Below are positions 1-7,457 of a DNA stretch of 32,392 nt, in pieces (the first letter of the stretch is position 1; the number at the start of each line of letters is the position of its first letter). Made by a program: the position numbers and the translations under genes. The notes below the pieces were generated by a model. That model had not been told where the DNA came from and did no database searches. It saw only the letters and a program-made list of their open reading frames with translations. Source of the stretch: Verrucomicrobiota bacterium (GTDB lineage Bacteria > Verrucomicrobiota > Verrucomicrobiia > Chthoniobacterales > JAFAMB01); the NCBI GenBank assembly GCA_019247695.1, contig JAFBAP010000132.1:1-32392 (forward strand). Reading direction: 5' to 3'.

Positions 1-100
1 TGCAAACCCTTGCGTCCCAGCATGTTACAAGGGAATGTTCGTCCGAACATACATAATGTAACTGGTTGGAAGGCAGCCGCTTCTGAAAACGAGCTCCCAG

Positions 101-411
101 ATGTGGGTAACAACAAGAGGATTACCCTGGGAAGGCGTTTCCCCCCCCGACCCAGCCCTGAAGGGTCGGCAGAAAGCGTTGCCGACGGGTTCTACCGCCC
201 CTTCAGGGCTAGATCGAGATTTTACGGTTACCCAGGGTAAACCCTCGGCTAGGTTCCTTTGGCCCTTCAGGCCATCAAACCGTCCGCCAGCCGGTTGGGC
301 CTGAGACCGATTCAACCAGCTACGGAGCATCCTCCGGTGCCGACGCCCCCCTGAGCCGGCATTCTACCGAGATAGCGATCTGAATGGGATTAATGGCCAC
401 AACTTTGCGAA
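101..411 (+). repeat. Compound intergenic repeat, copy R1
   Basis: First of six related non-coding mosaics in the window. Its modules in order are a degenerate acccaggg/accctggg palindrome, a hairpin core (arms 154-174 and 190-210, two mismatches over 21 bp), the string gattttacggttaccc, a second cagggtaaaccct palindrome, a ggcccttcaggcc module, and an outer module with ccggcattctacc and aatggccacaactttg, ending near 411. The same modules recur in the same order at 28.9-29.2 kb and, reversed, at 32.0-32.4 kb. Upstream bases 1-100 hold only a small palindrome (atgttcg-tc-cgaacat, 35-50). Bases 412-494 show nothing. ORFs here with RPFRA-like peptides are translations of the repeat, not genes. 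Confidence 0.85.
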
Positions 412-494
412 ATGACCAACTAGGATGGTGAACTCGCGCCAGCGCCGGCGGATCCTTTTCCCATCAAAAACTAAAAACTGGCCTTAAGCTGCCT

Positions 495-1103
495 TCATCG
501 GCAGACCATATCGGGTGATACCGCTGGTACTTGTGCTTCGTCGGCCACGTTGGCCTTTTTGTCGAGAAACTGGATTTCGACGCACTCGCGAACTTTTGAT
601 TGCTTCGGCAAGGACTCCTGCGCGTCACTTAGGAGGTGCAAGAGGTTAAAGAATGCATCGCCGAAAAAGCTCGAAATGTGCGGCTCAAGTTCATCGTGAT
701 TGTGAGCGAGCCTTGCAAGCTCATTAAACAAACGCCGGATTTGAGAGAAGTGGTATTTGATGGCTTCAACAAAGGTCATTTTCTTTCCGATGGTCAGAAT
801 CATTCTTTCCTCGGTGACCCTGCAATAATCCTCGAGCAGTTTTAGTGTGAGGTCAGCGTCGTTGCCCGATTCGATTTTTGAGATCGTTCCTTGTGTTACG
901 CCTAAGGCGTCCGCCAATTGCTTTTGCGTCAATCCCTTTCGAAGTCGCGATTTTGCGAGATGAGCAGCAATGCGCGATTGGTTTACCGCGGCTTTGACCT
1001 TTTTTACCTCCCGGTCAGTGCTTCCCAAGTCGCGCATCATTTCTGCGACGTCGGAGTAGCTCTTTGGGCTCAGTTCAAGCCCGTCGGATTCATCGGCGTT
1101 CAT
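495..1103 (-). CDS. XRE-family helix-turn-helix regulator with long C-terminal extension
   Basis: 202-residue protein. An XRE/HTH_3 domain is visible at about residues 50-104: GLTQKQLADALGVTQGTISK supplies the two helices, followed by IESGNDADL, the usual loop and third helix. The N-terminus has the look of a HigA-type antitoxin (a region ending in REVKKVKAAV before the HTH). The 95-residue tail after the HTH (IKYHFSQIRRLFNELARLAH, with many His and Leu) is helical and not one I recognise. An AGGA lies 13 nt before the ATG, slightly far. A 38-codon ORF ends 6 nt upstream, so translation may be coupled. No recognisable toxin lies beside it; it may be an orphan antitoxin or a stand-alone regulator. 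The HTH call is firm, the role is inference. Confidence 0.8.
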   Translation of the reverse strand: MNADESDGLELSPKSYSDVAEMMRDLGSTDREVKKVKAAVNQSRIAAHLAKSRLRKGLTQKQLADALGVTQGTISKIESGNDADLTLKLLEDYCRVTEERMILTIGKKMTFVEAIKYHFSQIRRLFNELARLAHNHDELEPHISSFFGDAFFNLLHLLSDAQESLPKQSKVRECVEIQFLDKKANVADEAQVPAVSPDMVCR

Positions 1104-1109
1104 GGTCGT

Positions 1110-1226
1110 TTAAAATTCCTGGAGGGAATTCGGCAATTGGTTCGCAAACTTGATTGAAAGTTTGATGTCATTCTGTTGGGAATCTTTGTCCCCTATCGTT
1201 ATCAAACAGACTTCACAGTTCTTCAT
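1110..1226 (-). CDS. Possible 38-residue small ORF upstream of the XRE regulator
   Basis: An ATG at 1224-1226 opens a 38-codon frame beginning MKNCEVCLITIGDKD and ending in SLQEF, with TAA at 1110-1112, only 6 nt before the ATG of the XRE gene. The tight spacing suggests either a translationally coupled small protein, such as the remains of a toxin partner, or chance. No convincing Shine-Dalgarno lies ahead of it and I recognise no family. Confidence 0.3.
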   Translation of the reverse strand: MKNCEVCLITIGDKDSQQNDIKLSIKFANQLPNSLQEF

Positions 1227-1336
1227 CAGGGGGTACGCTCATGTTTTTTCCGATAACGCTCGTAACATTGCCTAAACCTCGCCGTAAACCGGAGCTTCCA
1301 CGCTACCGGGTTCTCATCCATCTGTTCGGCCGGAAG

Positions 1337-1384
1337 TATTCCTTATAGGAATATTTCAGGCAAGAATAATTTGTAACGTTACAA
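1337..1384. promoter_or_regulatory. Two operator-like palindromes in the 515-bp gap between XRE and Uma2 genes
   Basis: Positions 1337-1353 form tattcct-tat-aggaata (7-bp arms). Positions 1371-1384 are a perfect 14-bp palindrome, ttgtaacgttacaa. They are AT-rich islands in a GC-rich gap between the XRE gene (minus) and the Uma2 gene (plus). Either could bind a dimeric regulator, perhaps the XRE protein itself. The rest of 1227-1618 shows no gene or other structure. Confidence 0.4.
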
Positions 1385-1618
1385 GTTGTTCCGGATTTTC
1401 CGCCCCGGCCACCCACCGACCAAGGGAGGCTCAAACGCCCGGCCCCAGAGGTTCGAACTCGCCACCGCAGCGGACCTTTTTCCTCTCATACAAAGCCGCT
1501 TCGGCCGCCGGGCAAAGCGGCGGTCGTCTGAGGCTAAGCGCCCTCGAGTTTAGAGGGTGCGCCCTCTAGTGGGATCAGGTATGATTCCGTACTGCCCGCA
1601 GGGGCGACCGGTTACCCT

Positions 1619-2197
1619 ATGACTACCCTTCCTCAACCGCCCCCGGTCCACTTCGATGCCGTGCGCCGGTTTACCATCGAGGAGTATTACCGGTTGGTGG
1701 AGGCCGGCATCCTCGAGGAGGACGCGCGGGTCGAGCTGCTGGACGGCCAAATCATTCCCATGGCGCCGATCGGACCCGAACACCACTGGATTTTGGAGGA
1801 ACTCAACGAGGCCTTCATGCGCCAACTCGATGAGCGCTTTAAGGTCGGTCCGGGCCGGTCCCTGCCGATCCGGCCCCACGACGTGCCCGAGCCGGACCTG
1901 GTGCTTTACCGGCCCGGGATCGGTCGACGCCAGCACGTCAGCGCCGCGGACGTGCTGCTGGTCATCGAGGTCGCCGACAGCACCCTCAGCCACGACCTGG
2001 GGTACAAAGCGGACCTCTACCGGCGGGCCAAGATCCCAGAATATTGGGTGGTTGACGTCCGCCACCGGTGCCTGCGGGTCTTTACGCTGGCAGGCGACCG
2101 TTATGAAACGACGATCGTCAGGGAAGGCAAGGTATCGCCGCAGGCGTTGCCGGGCGTCGAGGTCGATGTGACGGCCCTGTTGTTCGGCGGGGCTTGA
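1619..2197 (+). CDS. Uma2-family (DUF820) PD-(D/E)XK nuclease-like protein
   Basis: 192 residues, the normal size for the family. The sequence follows the Uma2 pattern closely: RVELLDGQI (E39), a G-x-x-H-H segment, DVPEPDLVL (D93), LLVIEVADSTLSHD (E117), GYKADLYRRAKIPEYWVVD (K130). E39, D93, E117 and K130 match the PD-(D/E)XK metal-binding set. This family is highly expanded in cyanobacteria, Planctomycetes and Verrucomicrobia; its cellular role is poorly known and it is often linked to mobile DNA, consistent with the transposase debris just downstream. The ATG at 1619 precedes the conserved RRFTIEEYYRL segment. No strong Shine-Dalgarno is visible. It stands alone with no operon partner. Confidence 0.92.
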   Translation: MTTLPQPPPVHFDAVRRFTIEEYYRLVEAGILEEDARVELLDGQIIPMAPIGPEHHWILEELNEAFMRQLDERFKVGPGRSLPIRPHDVPEPDLVLYRPGIGRRQHVSAADVLLVIEVADSTLSHDLGYKADLYRRAKIPEYWVVDVRHRCLRVFTLAGDRYETTIVREGKVSPQALPGVEVDVTALLFGGA

Positions 2198-2273
2198 GTC
2201 AGCCCGGGTTCTGCCGGTTGACTAAAGGGGAGCGACTTTAGGAGCGAACCGAGGGAGAACGCAAAAAACCTCG

Positions 2274-2660
2274 TTACTCCTGTCCCCGACTCCAGGCGAG
2301 AGCGGGTCCTGCCGCGCGAGCGGCCGCCAGCGGGTCCCCCTCCAGCCGCAGCGCGTCGGCAAAGCTCCAGGCGTCCAAATGATCGTTCTTGGTGCCGGGG
2401 GGCTTTGCGCTCCCGATAGCGCGGCGCGGCTTTGGGGTTGAGCGGGTAGATGGTGCAATCGGGCGTTTGGAGCGGTTGGTCGATGACGGGGCCTTGGCTC
2501 TCGTTCGCTCGCCACGGCTAACGGCGCATAACGGGCGGCTTGCTGCCGCCAGGATTGCCAGCCGGCGGCGGTGAGGAGGAGGGCAGGATGCTTGTGCTTG
2601 ACCCAGTCGATGCCGGCGAAGTGAGCGAAGGGCGTTTAGGGGGGTAACCATCGCGACTTT
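2274..2660 (-). pseudogene. Decayed IS110-family transposase fragment
   Basis: Conceptual translation of the minus strand in shifting frames gives consecutive pieces of the N-terminal DEDD domain of IS110-type transposases. FAGIDWVKHKHPALLLTAAG lies near 2550-2630, with the first catalytic Asp. LQTPDCTIYPLNPKAAPRYR lies near 2410-2480 (compare family Y-x-INPK). PGTKNDHLDAWSFADALRLE lies near 2340-2400 (compare SGAKTDPLDA-x-x-LAD). At least two frameshifts, near 2490-2510 and near 2400, separate them. The C-terminal Ser-bearing domain is not visible, so this is a dead, truncated copy. IS110 elements lack terminal inverted repeats, so the original ends cannot be read. Confidence 0.75.
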
Positions 2661-2912
2661 CTGTTCGGGGGTTTTGGTGCCGGGGTGCGCAACTTTTACC
2701 TTCGCTTCAGGCCTTAGTCGACCTGACACAGGATCCTCTCGGGAGGTCGTTCTCTCAGGCTTTAGGACTCCAAGCCTCCGGCTCGGCCGGTGATCTTCGG
2801 AAGGCTCTCGTGAAGCGAGAACCAGTAGCCCGTGCCGGTCCGGAGGCAACGCTGCCGTCAACCTTTTGGCCTGGCCCGGAGTTGTTCACAAGCCCGGGCT
2901 GGGTCGCGGCCA

Positions 2913-2980
2913 AGTTATGCGCAAGCGCCGCGGCGGAGGACGGCTTGGGCGAAGCCTTCGGTCGGCGCTTGCGCATAACT
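2913..2980. repeat. Perfect 18-bp inverted repeat with 32-bp spacer
   Basis: Positions 2913-2930 (agttatgcgcaagcgccg) are exactly complementary to 2963-2980. It lies between the IS110 and IS3 remnants, in sequence with no recognisable gene. Possible origins are an insertion-sequence end pair, a transcription terminator lacking a T-run, or a recombination site. I cannot assign it. The rest of 2700-3087 holds nothing I can identify. Confidence 0.7.
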
Positions 2981-3087
2981 GTGGAAACGGCATCAGGACG
3001 AATTGACGTGCCCCGACCAACCGCCGACTCGGGAGGCGGAACGCCCGACCCCAGCGAAGGCCGGGCAATACGCTGTTTCAGCCAGCG

Positions 3088-3226
3088 GGTGGTGGGCCTT
3101 ATCAGACTCCAGCCGAGCATGCGCGCTCAGGGCAACTCCTATGAAAATGTGATGGTCGAAGCGTTCTTCAGCACGTTGAAAACCGAAGCCTTTCCTCCTG
3201 ACCGGGTCTTTATACCATTTCGATGA
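3088..3226 (+). pseudogene. Remnant of IS3-family transposase (OrfB integrase core)
   Basis: The plus-strand frame reads LQPSMRAQGNSYENVMVEAF followed by FSTLKTEAF. This matches the well-known IS3/IS150-group segment around SMSRKGNCYDNAxxESFFSTLKTE, including the last catalytic Glu of the DDE triad (here E in MVEAFF). Nothing upstream in the same ORF resembles the rest of the integrase core, and the frame stops about 13 codons after the motif, where the compound repeat R2 begins. It is a short relic, not a functional gene. Confidence 0.8.
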
Positions 3227-3229
3227 CCA

Positions 3230-4087
3230 TGAAGGTAAAATGTTGTCTTCCGTCCCAGGTGCCCTGCCAGCTTTAAACCTATTCGACCGTATAAACGGTC
3301 TAGGCCCAACGGGCCGGGAGACCTTAGCCCAGGGTCTCACCCCCCTGCCATTTAGTTAAGGATACAAGGCCGGGTACTGCTTTGGTCCCGCAGGGACGGC
3401 TGATGTTAGGCAGGTACGTTAGTGCCTGTGCGGGCGTTCCCCAGGAGTTGCACTCCCTCGGGACGCCTGAAGGCGTGCGCCGGGCCGGGCGGGCGTCAAC
3501 GGTGGGGCGCCGTTCGGGCGTTCGTCGCCGAGGGTCGCGCCGTGTCTGGCTGGCCCTTCGGGAGTCGGCATCCTCTGGGGCAGCGTTTCAGGCGTCCCGA
3601 CGGGACGCGAGCCCTCTTAAATGTCCCGTCCAGGGACTGAAGTCCCTGGCTAAGATCAGCCGTCCCTGCGGGACGAAAGCGTCGCCTATCCATCGGCCCT
3701 TAACTAAATGGCAGTGGGGTTTACCCTGGGAACGCACCCCTCCCCGATCGAGCCCTCCTAAGGCGTCACGTCCGTACGCCCTCCCTAACAAACGCCCGCC
3801 CCGCCGGGTTGGATTTGCTGAAGGGGCGAAAGAACCCGTGAGCCACGCCTTCTGCCGCCCCTTCAGGGCTTGATCATGATTTTACGGTTACCCAGGGTAA
3901 ACCCTGGGCTATGGTCTACCGGCCCGTTGGGCCTAAGACAAAAATTTTTACCTCGATGGTCATCGAAATAAAGGTCCCCCGGCCCGTTGCGCCCAAGACC
4001 GACTCACCCAGCTACGGAGCATCCTCCGGCGCCGATACCCCCTGAGCCGGCATTCTACCGGGATAACTATCTGAATGGTATTACCTC
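3230..4087 (+). repeat. Compound intergenic repeat, copy R2, carrying a MITE-like insert
   Basis: Begins with an atgaccatgaaggtaaaat module, then a cgtataaacggtctaggccc module and tagcccaggg. It is interrupted by the TIR element at 3341-3719, resumes as ttaccctgggaacgca, passes through a hairpin core (arms around 3817-3835 and 3850-3868, less perfect than elsewhere), gattttacggttaccc, a second cccagggtaaaccctggg palindrome, gcccgttgggcc modules, and ends with ccggcattctaccgggataa near 4055-4087. No coding potential beyond repeat-derived peptides. The transcribed genes on either side stop outside it. Confidence 0.85.
3341..3719. mobile_element. MITE-like non-coding element with terminal inverted repeats, copy A
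   Basis: About 379 bp. The left end (3341-3360) and right end (3699-3719) are inverted copies sharing the core gccatttagttaag. Imperfect inverted homology continues inward for some 70 bp: ggtcccgcagggacggctga at about 3383-3402 is mirrored at about 3648-3672. A second copy lies at 9626-9936 and a right-half copy at 14541-14613. It encodes no transposase. It sits inside a cccagggt/ttaccctggg palindrome of repeat R2, splitting it. Confidence 0.75.
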
Positions 4088-4143
4088 GAGTGGGGACCGG
4101 CCTGCACCTAAATCGTGGACTGCCGCGCCTGAGGCGACGGCAA

Positions 4144-5055
4144 TCATGCCCTGACGCCCCCGGAGAATGTCTGGACGAAATAGCGGCGGGCAAACCCGAA
4201 CGCGACCACGGCCGGCAGCATGTAGAGGATCGCGAGTGCGCTCAAGAAGCCGTAGTCGATCTGCTGGATGCGCAGGAAAGCGCGGAACAAGCCAAGCGGC
4301 AGCATCTGCAGCTCGGATGAAGACAGGAAGATCAACGGCATAAGGAAATCGCCCCATGCGGAAATGAAGGCAAAGATGCCTGCCGCACCGAGACCCGGGA
4401 GGGCGAGCGGCGCGATGACAAGGCGAATCCGTTGGAACAGGCCTGCCCCGTCAACGAGCGCCGCCTCTTCATAGTCGTACGGGATTGTGTCGAAGTAGGT
4501 TTTCATGATCCAGAGCGCGAGCGGCAACTGCATGGCGGCAAAGACCAGGATCAAGCCAAGATACCCATCGATCAAGCCGACCACGAGCATGGCCGGGCGG
4601 ACGAGTCCGGGAGCTAGAAGGCTGCGGACAAGAGACCCGACCGCGTTGTTCGCGGTGAGCAGGATGCTGTAGAGCGGGACGACCAGGGCCGGCGGCGGCA
4701 CGACGCGGACTAAAATGATCGTGTAGAGGAACGGCCGTTTCCACCAGGCGCGCGTGCGTGACAACGCGTAGCCGCCAAAGCCGGAGAAGACCAGGACGAT
4801 GAAGGTAGCGGCCCCGACGACCACGAACGAGTTGAAAAACCATCGAACGCCTCCCTCGCGCGCAAAAATGCCGATGTAATTGTTAAGGGTCCACGGGCCG
4901 GGCCACCTTAGGAACAGTGATGCGTTCGCGTCAAAGGAGGCGAGAACGAGCCAGATGAACGGGATCGCGCAGTAAAGGGAGATCAGCGAAAGGGTTGCAT
5001 ACGCGACCGCGTCGCCGCGCCGGGGTCTTGGAACAGCGGGTTGCGTTTTGCTCAT
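4144..5055 (-). CDS. Carbohydrate ABC transporter permease, MalG/UgpE type
   Basis: 303 residues from the ATG at 5053-5055 (MSKTQPAVP), which lies 4 nt after the stop of the upstream permease gene; the longer upstream frame is a shadow of that gene. Several hydrophobic segments give the usual six-helix MalG layout. The EAA loop that docks on the ATPase is at about residues 196-221: EEAALVDGAGLFQRI, then LVIAPLALPG. Between PLYSILL (128-134) and VVGLIDGYLGLIL (158-170) there are about 22 residues more than I expect for this family. With the other permease and the binding protein it forms an importer of a sugar or glycerol-type solute at the inner membrane. No ATPase gene is in the window, so a shared MsmX/MalK-type ATPase is inferred. 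Confidence 0.93.
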   Translation of the reverse strand: MSKTQPAVPRPRRGDAVAYATLSLISLYCAIPFIWLVLASFDANASLFLRWPGPWTLNNYIGIFAREGGVRWFFNSFVVVGAATFIVLVFSGFGGYALSRTRAWWKRPFLYTIILVRVVPPPALVVPLYSILLTANNAVGSLVRSLLAPGLVRPAMLVVGLIDGYLGLILVFAAMQLPLALWIMKTYFDTIPYDYEEAALVDGAGLFQRIRLVIAPLALPGLGAAGIFAFISAWGDFLMPLIFLSSSELQMLPLGLFRAFLRIQQIDYGFLSALAILYMLPAVVAFGFARRYFVQTFSGGVRA

Positions 5056-5059
5056 GGCT

Positions 5060-5938
5060 TTAAACCTGGACTTTAAGGGCGCGCACGTAGAGCAACCCGA
5101 TCGCCATTGAAATGACGAGCGTGACCACCGCCACCGCCGAACCGAACCCGAGCTGAAAGGCGGTGAAAGACTGGTTGTAGATGTAGATGCCGATGATCTC
5201 GGTGGCATTGCCGGGCCCCCCGCGGGTAAGCGCGTAGATGAAGCCGAAGATTGAGATGGTTGTGACCGTCGAGACCAGCATGTAAAGGAAGATCGTCGGC
5301 ATGATCAGCGGAAGGGTGATGAACCGGAAGACCTGACCATCGGAGGCACCGTCGATCCGGGCGGCTTCACGAATTTCGTTGGGCACAGCGCTCAGACCCG
5401 CCGTCATCAGGATCATCGCCGCGGCGATGCCGCGCCAGGTGTTAACCACAATGATCATGGCCAGGGGAAAATCCTGCAGCCATTGCACCGGCGCGATCCC
5501 CAAGCCGCCCAGTAACCGGTTCAGCGTCCCGTGTTCGCCGCCGGCCAGCATTGAGATCCAGATGAAGCCGGCGACCACTTCCGGCACGGCGTTCGGCAAC
5601 AGGATGATGGAGTTGATCAGACTTCCAAAGCGCAACGGCCGGCGCAGGAGCACGGCGGAAACGAGCCCCAGGACGAACTGGCCGATCACGGCGGAGCCCA
5701 GCACAAACCAAAAGGTAACAACCAGCGAGTTCCAGAAGCCGGCATCCGCAAACAGGCGCACGTAGTTGCGCGTGCCGACGAAACGGGGATGGGTTGCCGC
5801 CACGCCAACCAGCGAGGCATTCGTCAGGCTCAGGTAGATCGAGTAAAACGCCGGGTAGACGACGAGAGCACCGAGCAGGAGGATGCAGGGGAGAAGGAGG
5901 AGCTGAAGCTGCCAGGAGGTGCGTTGATGGTACGTCAT
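5060..5938 (-). CDS. Carbohydrate ABC transporter permease, MalF/UgpA type
   Basis: 292 residues, the usual length for UgpA-like subunits. The N-terminal helix LQLLLLPCILLLGALVVYPA is typical of the family (LLPALLxxxxFxxYP). The EAA motif lies at about residues 191-214: IREAARIDGASDGQVFRFI, then TLPLIMP. The ATG at 5936-5938 gives MTYHQRTSW. It follows the binding-protein gene after a 109-bp gap that contains a strong stem-loop, and precedes the second permease by 4 nt. It would form the heterodimeric channel with that protein. The substrate cannot be told from sequence; the neighbouring oxidoreductase hints at a sugar or polyol. Confidence 0.93.
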   Translation of the reverse strand: MTYHQRTSWQLQLLLLPCILLLGALVVYPAFYSIYLSLTNASLVGVAATHPRFVGTRNYVRLFADAGFWNSLVVTFWFVLGSAVIGQFVLGLVSAVLLRRPLRFGSLINSIILLPNAVPEVVAGFIWISMLAGGEHGTLNRLLGGLGIAPVQWLQDFPLAMIIVVNTWRGIAAAMILMTAGLSAVPNEIREAARIDGASDGQVFRFITLPLIMPTIFLYMLVSTVTTISIFGFIYALTRGGPGNATEIIGIYIYNQSFTAFQLGFGSAVAVVTLVISMAIGLLYVRALKVQV

Positions 5939-5994
5939 CGTTTGGGCTTGCCGTCAGGGTAGAAATCCGCGGGTAAGCCGCGTCGCACGGGGAT

Positions 5995-6030
5995 ACCGGA
6001 GACGACCGCGGGGCAGCGGTCGTCTCCGGT
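5995..6030 (-). promoter_or_regulatory. Intercistronic stem-loop between binding-protein and permease genes
   Basis: Arms accggagacgaccgc (5995-6009) and its exact complement at 6016-6030 enclose a 6-nt loop, giving a 15-bp GC-rich perfect stem. It lies 18 bp after the stop codon of the binding-protein gene and 57 bp ahead of the permease start. No T-run follows on the transcribed strand. In maltose-type operons such stems partially terminate transcription or protect the upstream mRNA, so that binding protein is made in excess over permease. That role is inferred here. Confidence 0.75.
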
Positions 6031-6047
6031 TACAGAATATTGAAGAG

Positions 6048-7346
6048 TTATTTGACGGATTCGTCGCCGACCACCTCTTTGACGTAGTCGACCAGGATCT
6101 TCTGAGCGCCGGCCGCATCGGCTTTCTTGCGGAGTTGCGCCTCGGTCGCGCGCGCCACCCCTTCGGCCACCGCCGAGAAACCCTCGGCGGTTTTCAGAAA
6201 GGTTCCGGTGCCGCTCTTCAGGGCGGCGAGAATCGGAACCAGCGCCTTGAGCTTTTGGAAATCCGGGTCAGCCGCCGCGTCCGTTCGGCCCGGGATATTT
6301 CCGAGATTCTGCGCGTACGCGACATCGGCCTTAACGGAACCGAGCTCGAGCAGGACCTTTTTGGCGAGCCCGGCATCGGCCGACTTGGCGTTAACGGCCC
6401 ATGGGCTCTCAAGGTCGACCAACACGTACTGCCCACCTTGCTTGCCGGGAACCTGCCAGCTGCCGACGACTTCCGTAACGTTCGGGATCGGGTTCTTGCT
6501 CTCCGGGCCCCAGTCATAGATGTAGCACCATGACCCGCTCGTCGTTATAACCAGCTTGCCGGCCGGAAACATCTCGTACTTCGGCACTACCCACGGCTCC
6601 GGCTCCAGCAGCGGCTGGACCGGCATCAGGTCGTTGTTGATGAGATCCGCATAAAAGCCGAAGGCGTCCTTTATTCCTTGACCGGTGAGATTGAGCGTAC
6701 CGTCATCATTGGCGATCTGTGGCGTCGCGGTGCCAACGATCAAAAGCCGGAAGCCTTCGACGAAGGAACCGCCGCCCCACGTCACTCCCGCCGGGAAGAG
6801 TAGGCCGTAGGCGCCGGTCTTCGTTTTGATTTCCTTGGCGCGGTCGAGAAGCTCGGCCCACGTCTTCGGTTGCTCGGTCGGAATGCCAGCCTTTTCCAGG
6901 ATGTCGCGACGGTAGTAGAGCTGCTGGACATTCAGCATGGCAGGCAGAACGTACACCTGACCATCTTTGCCGGTCGCCATAGCTTTGGCGGCATCAACCA
7001 ACTGCGGATAGCCTTCCCAAGCCTTGAGTTCCGCGGTGATGGAAGCCAGATAGCCGGCCGCGACGGTGTCGGCGACATCCTGACCGTGGGGTAGAGTAAA
7101 GATGTCGGGGGCATTGCCCGCGCGAAGTTCGGTCAGAAGCTTGGTTAGATAATCTTTTTCCGGGGCGGGATACTCGACCACTTCAAGGTGGACGTTGTAC
7201 TTTTTTTCTATGTCCGGCACGACCTTCTTGAGCGCATCGATCCGTGCCTGACGATGCTCGGCGATACGGATCGTCGCAGCCTGGGCGGAGCCGATGGCAA
7301 CCGCCCAGGCCAGGCACATGCCGGCCAGGACTCTTCCTTTAGACAT
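6048..7346 (-). CDS. ABC transporter extracellular sugar-binding protein (family 1)
   Basis: 432 residues with a clear Sec signal peptide: MSKGRV, a hydrophobic core, and an AQA cleavage site near residue 23. The mature part has the family-1 pattern: EVVEYPAPEKDYLTKLLTEL, then GNAPDIFTLPHG, then GYLASITAELKAW. Later come YYRRDILEKAGIPTEQPKTW with WAELLDRAKEIK, typical of MalE/UgpB-like receptors. The start is set by an excellent Shine-Dalgarno, AAGGAGG (7351-7357 on the complementary strand), 4 nt before the ATG. It is the first gene of a three-gene importer operon and diverges from the Gfo/Idh/MocA gene over a 111-bp regulatory region. The protein would act in the periplasm and deliver substrate to the two permeases. 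Ligand unknown. Confidence 0.93.
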   Translation of the reverse strand: MSKGRVLAGMCLAWAVAIGSAQAATIRIAEHRQARIDALKKVVPDIEKKYNVHLEVVEYPAPEKDYLTKLLTELRAGNAPDIFTLPHGQDVADTVAAGYLASITAELKAWEGYPQLVDAAKAMATGKDGQVYVLPAMLNVQQLYYRRDILEKAGIPTEQPKTWAELLDRAKEIKTKTGAYGLLFPAGVTWGGGSFVEGFRLLIVGTATPQIANDDGTLNLTGQGIKDAFGFYADLINNDLMPVQPLLEPEPWVVPKYEMFPAGKLVITTSGSWCYIYDWGPESKNPIPNVTEVVGSWQVPGKQGGQYVLVDLESPWAVNAKSADAGLAKKVLLELGSVKADVAYAQNLGNIPGRTDAAADPDFQKLKALVPILAALKSGTGTFLKTAEGFSAVAEGVARATEAQLRKKADAAGAQKILVDYVKEVVGDESVK

Positions 7347-7397
7347 GCAGCCTCCTTGTCGTCGGGCGAGGCGGCCACGGCCGAGCTCGCCGGTGTT

Positions 7398-7453
7398 GTG
7401 TACGCGTGTTCATAAAGGCCTGGTGTATACGTTTTCGAAAATGGTGTAAACGT
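7398..7453. promoter_or_regulatory. Three operator-like direct repeats in the divergent promoter region
   Basis: gtgtacgcgt (7398-7407), gtgtatacgt (7423-7432) and gtgtaaacgt (7444-7453) share the pattern GTGTAnnCGT with 25- and 21-bp offsets, roughly two helical turns. They lie between the ABC operon (starts 7346, minus) and the oxidoreductase gene (starts 7458, plus). The middle copy contains gtatac, which also forms the core of the palindromes upstream of the GntR gene at 13.7-14.0 kb. A common regulator for both promoters is possible but unproven. Confidence 0.5.
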
Positions 7454-7457
7454 CCTC

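Noticed and set aside
2913-2980. Integron attC site
   Set aside because: The arms run gttatgc to gcataac from the outside in, the reverse of the RYYYAAC...GTTRRRY layout, the pairing is perfect rather than with the bulges expected of attC, and no cassette or integrase is nearby.
2810-3226. Intact 138-residue gene
   Set aside because: Only the last about 46 codons resemble a protein (IS3 relic). The rest runs through the 18-bp inverted repeat and shows no family likeness.
3382-3873. 163-codon ORF across repeat R2
   Set aside because: It lies entirely in the MITE-like element and compound repeat; its peptide ends in a CRPFRA string that recurs from every repeat copy. Similar ORFs at 25-330 and 9587-9946 are rejected for the same reason.
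3230-4087. CRISPR array
   Set aside because: Repeats are of several kinds, long, palindromic and irregularly spaced, with no uniform repeat-spacer unit and no cas genes.
4144-5208. 354-residue version of the second ABC permease
   Set aside because: The first 51 codons overlap the upstream permease gene in another frame and look non-coding; the ATG at 5055 is correctly placed 4 nt after the upstream stop.
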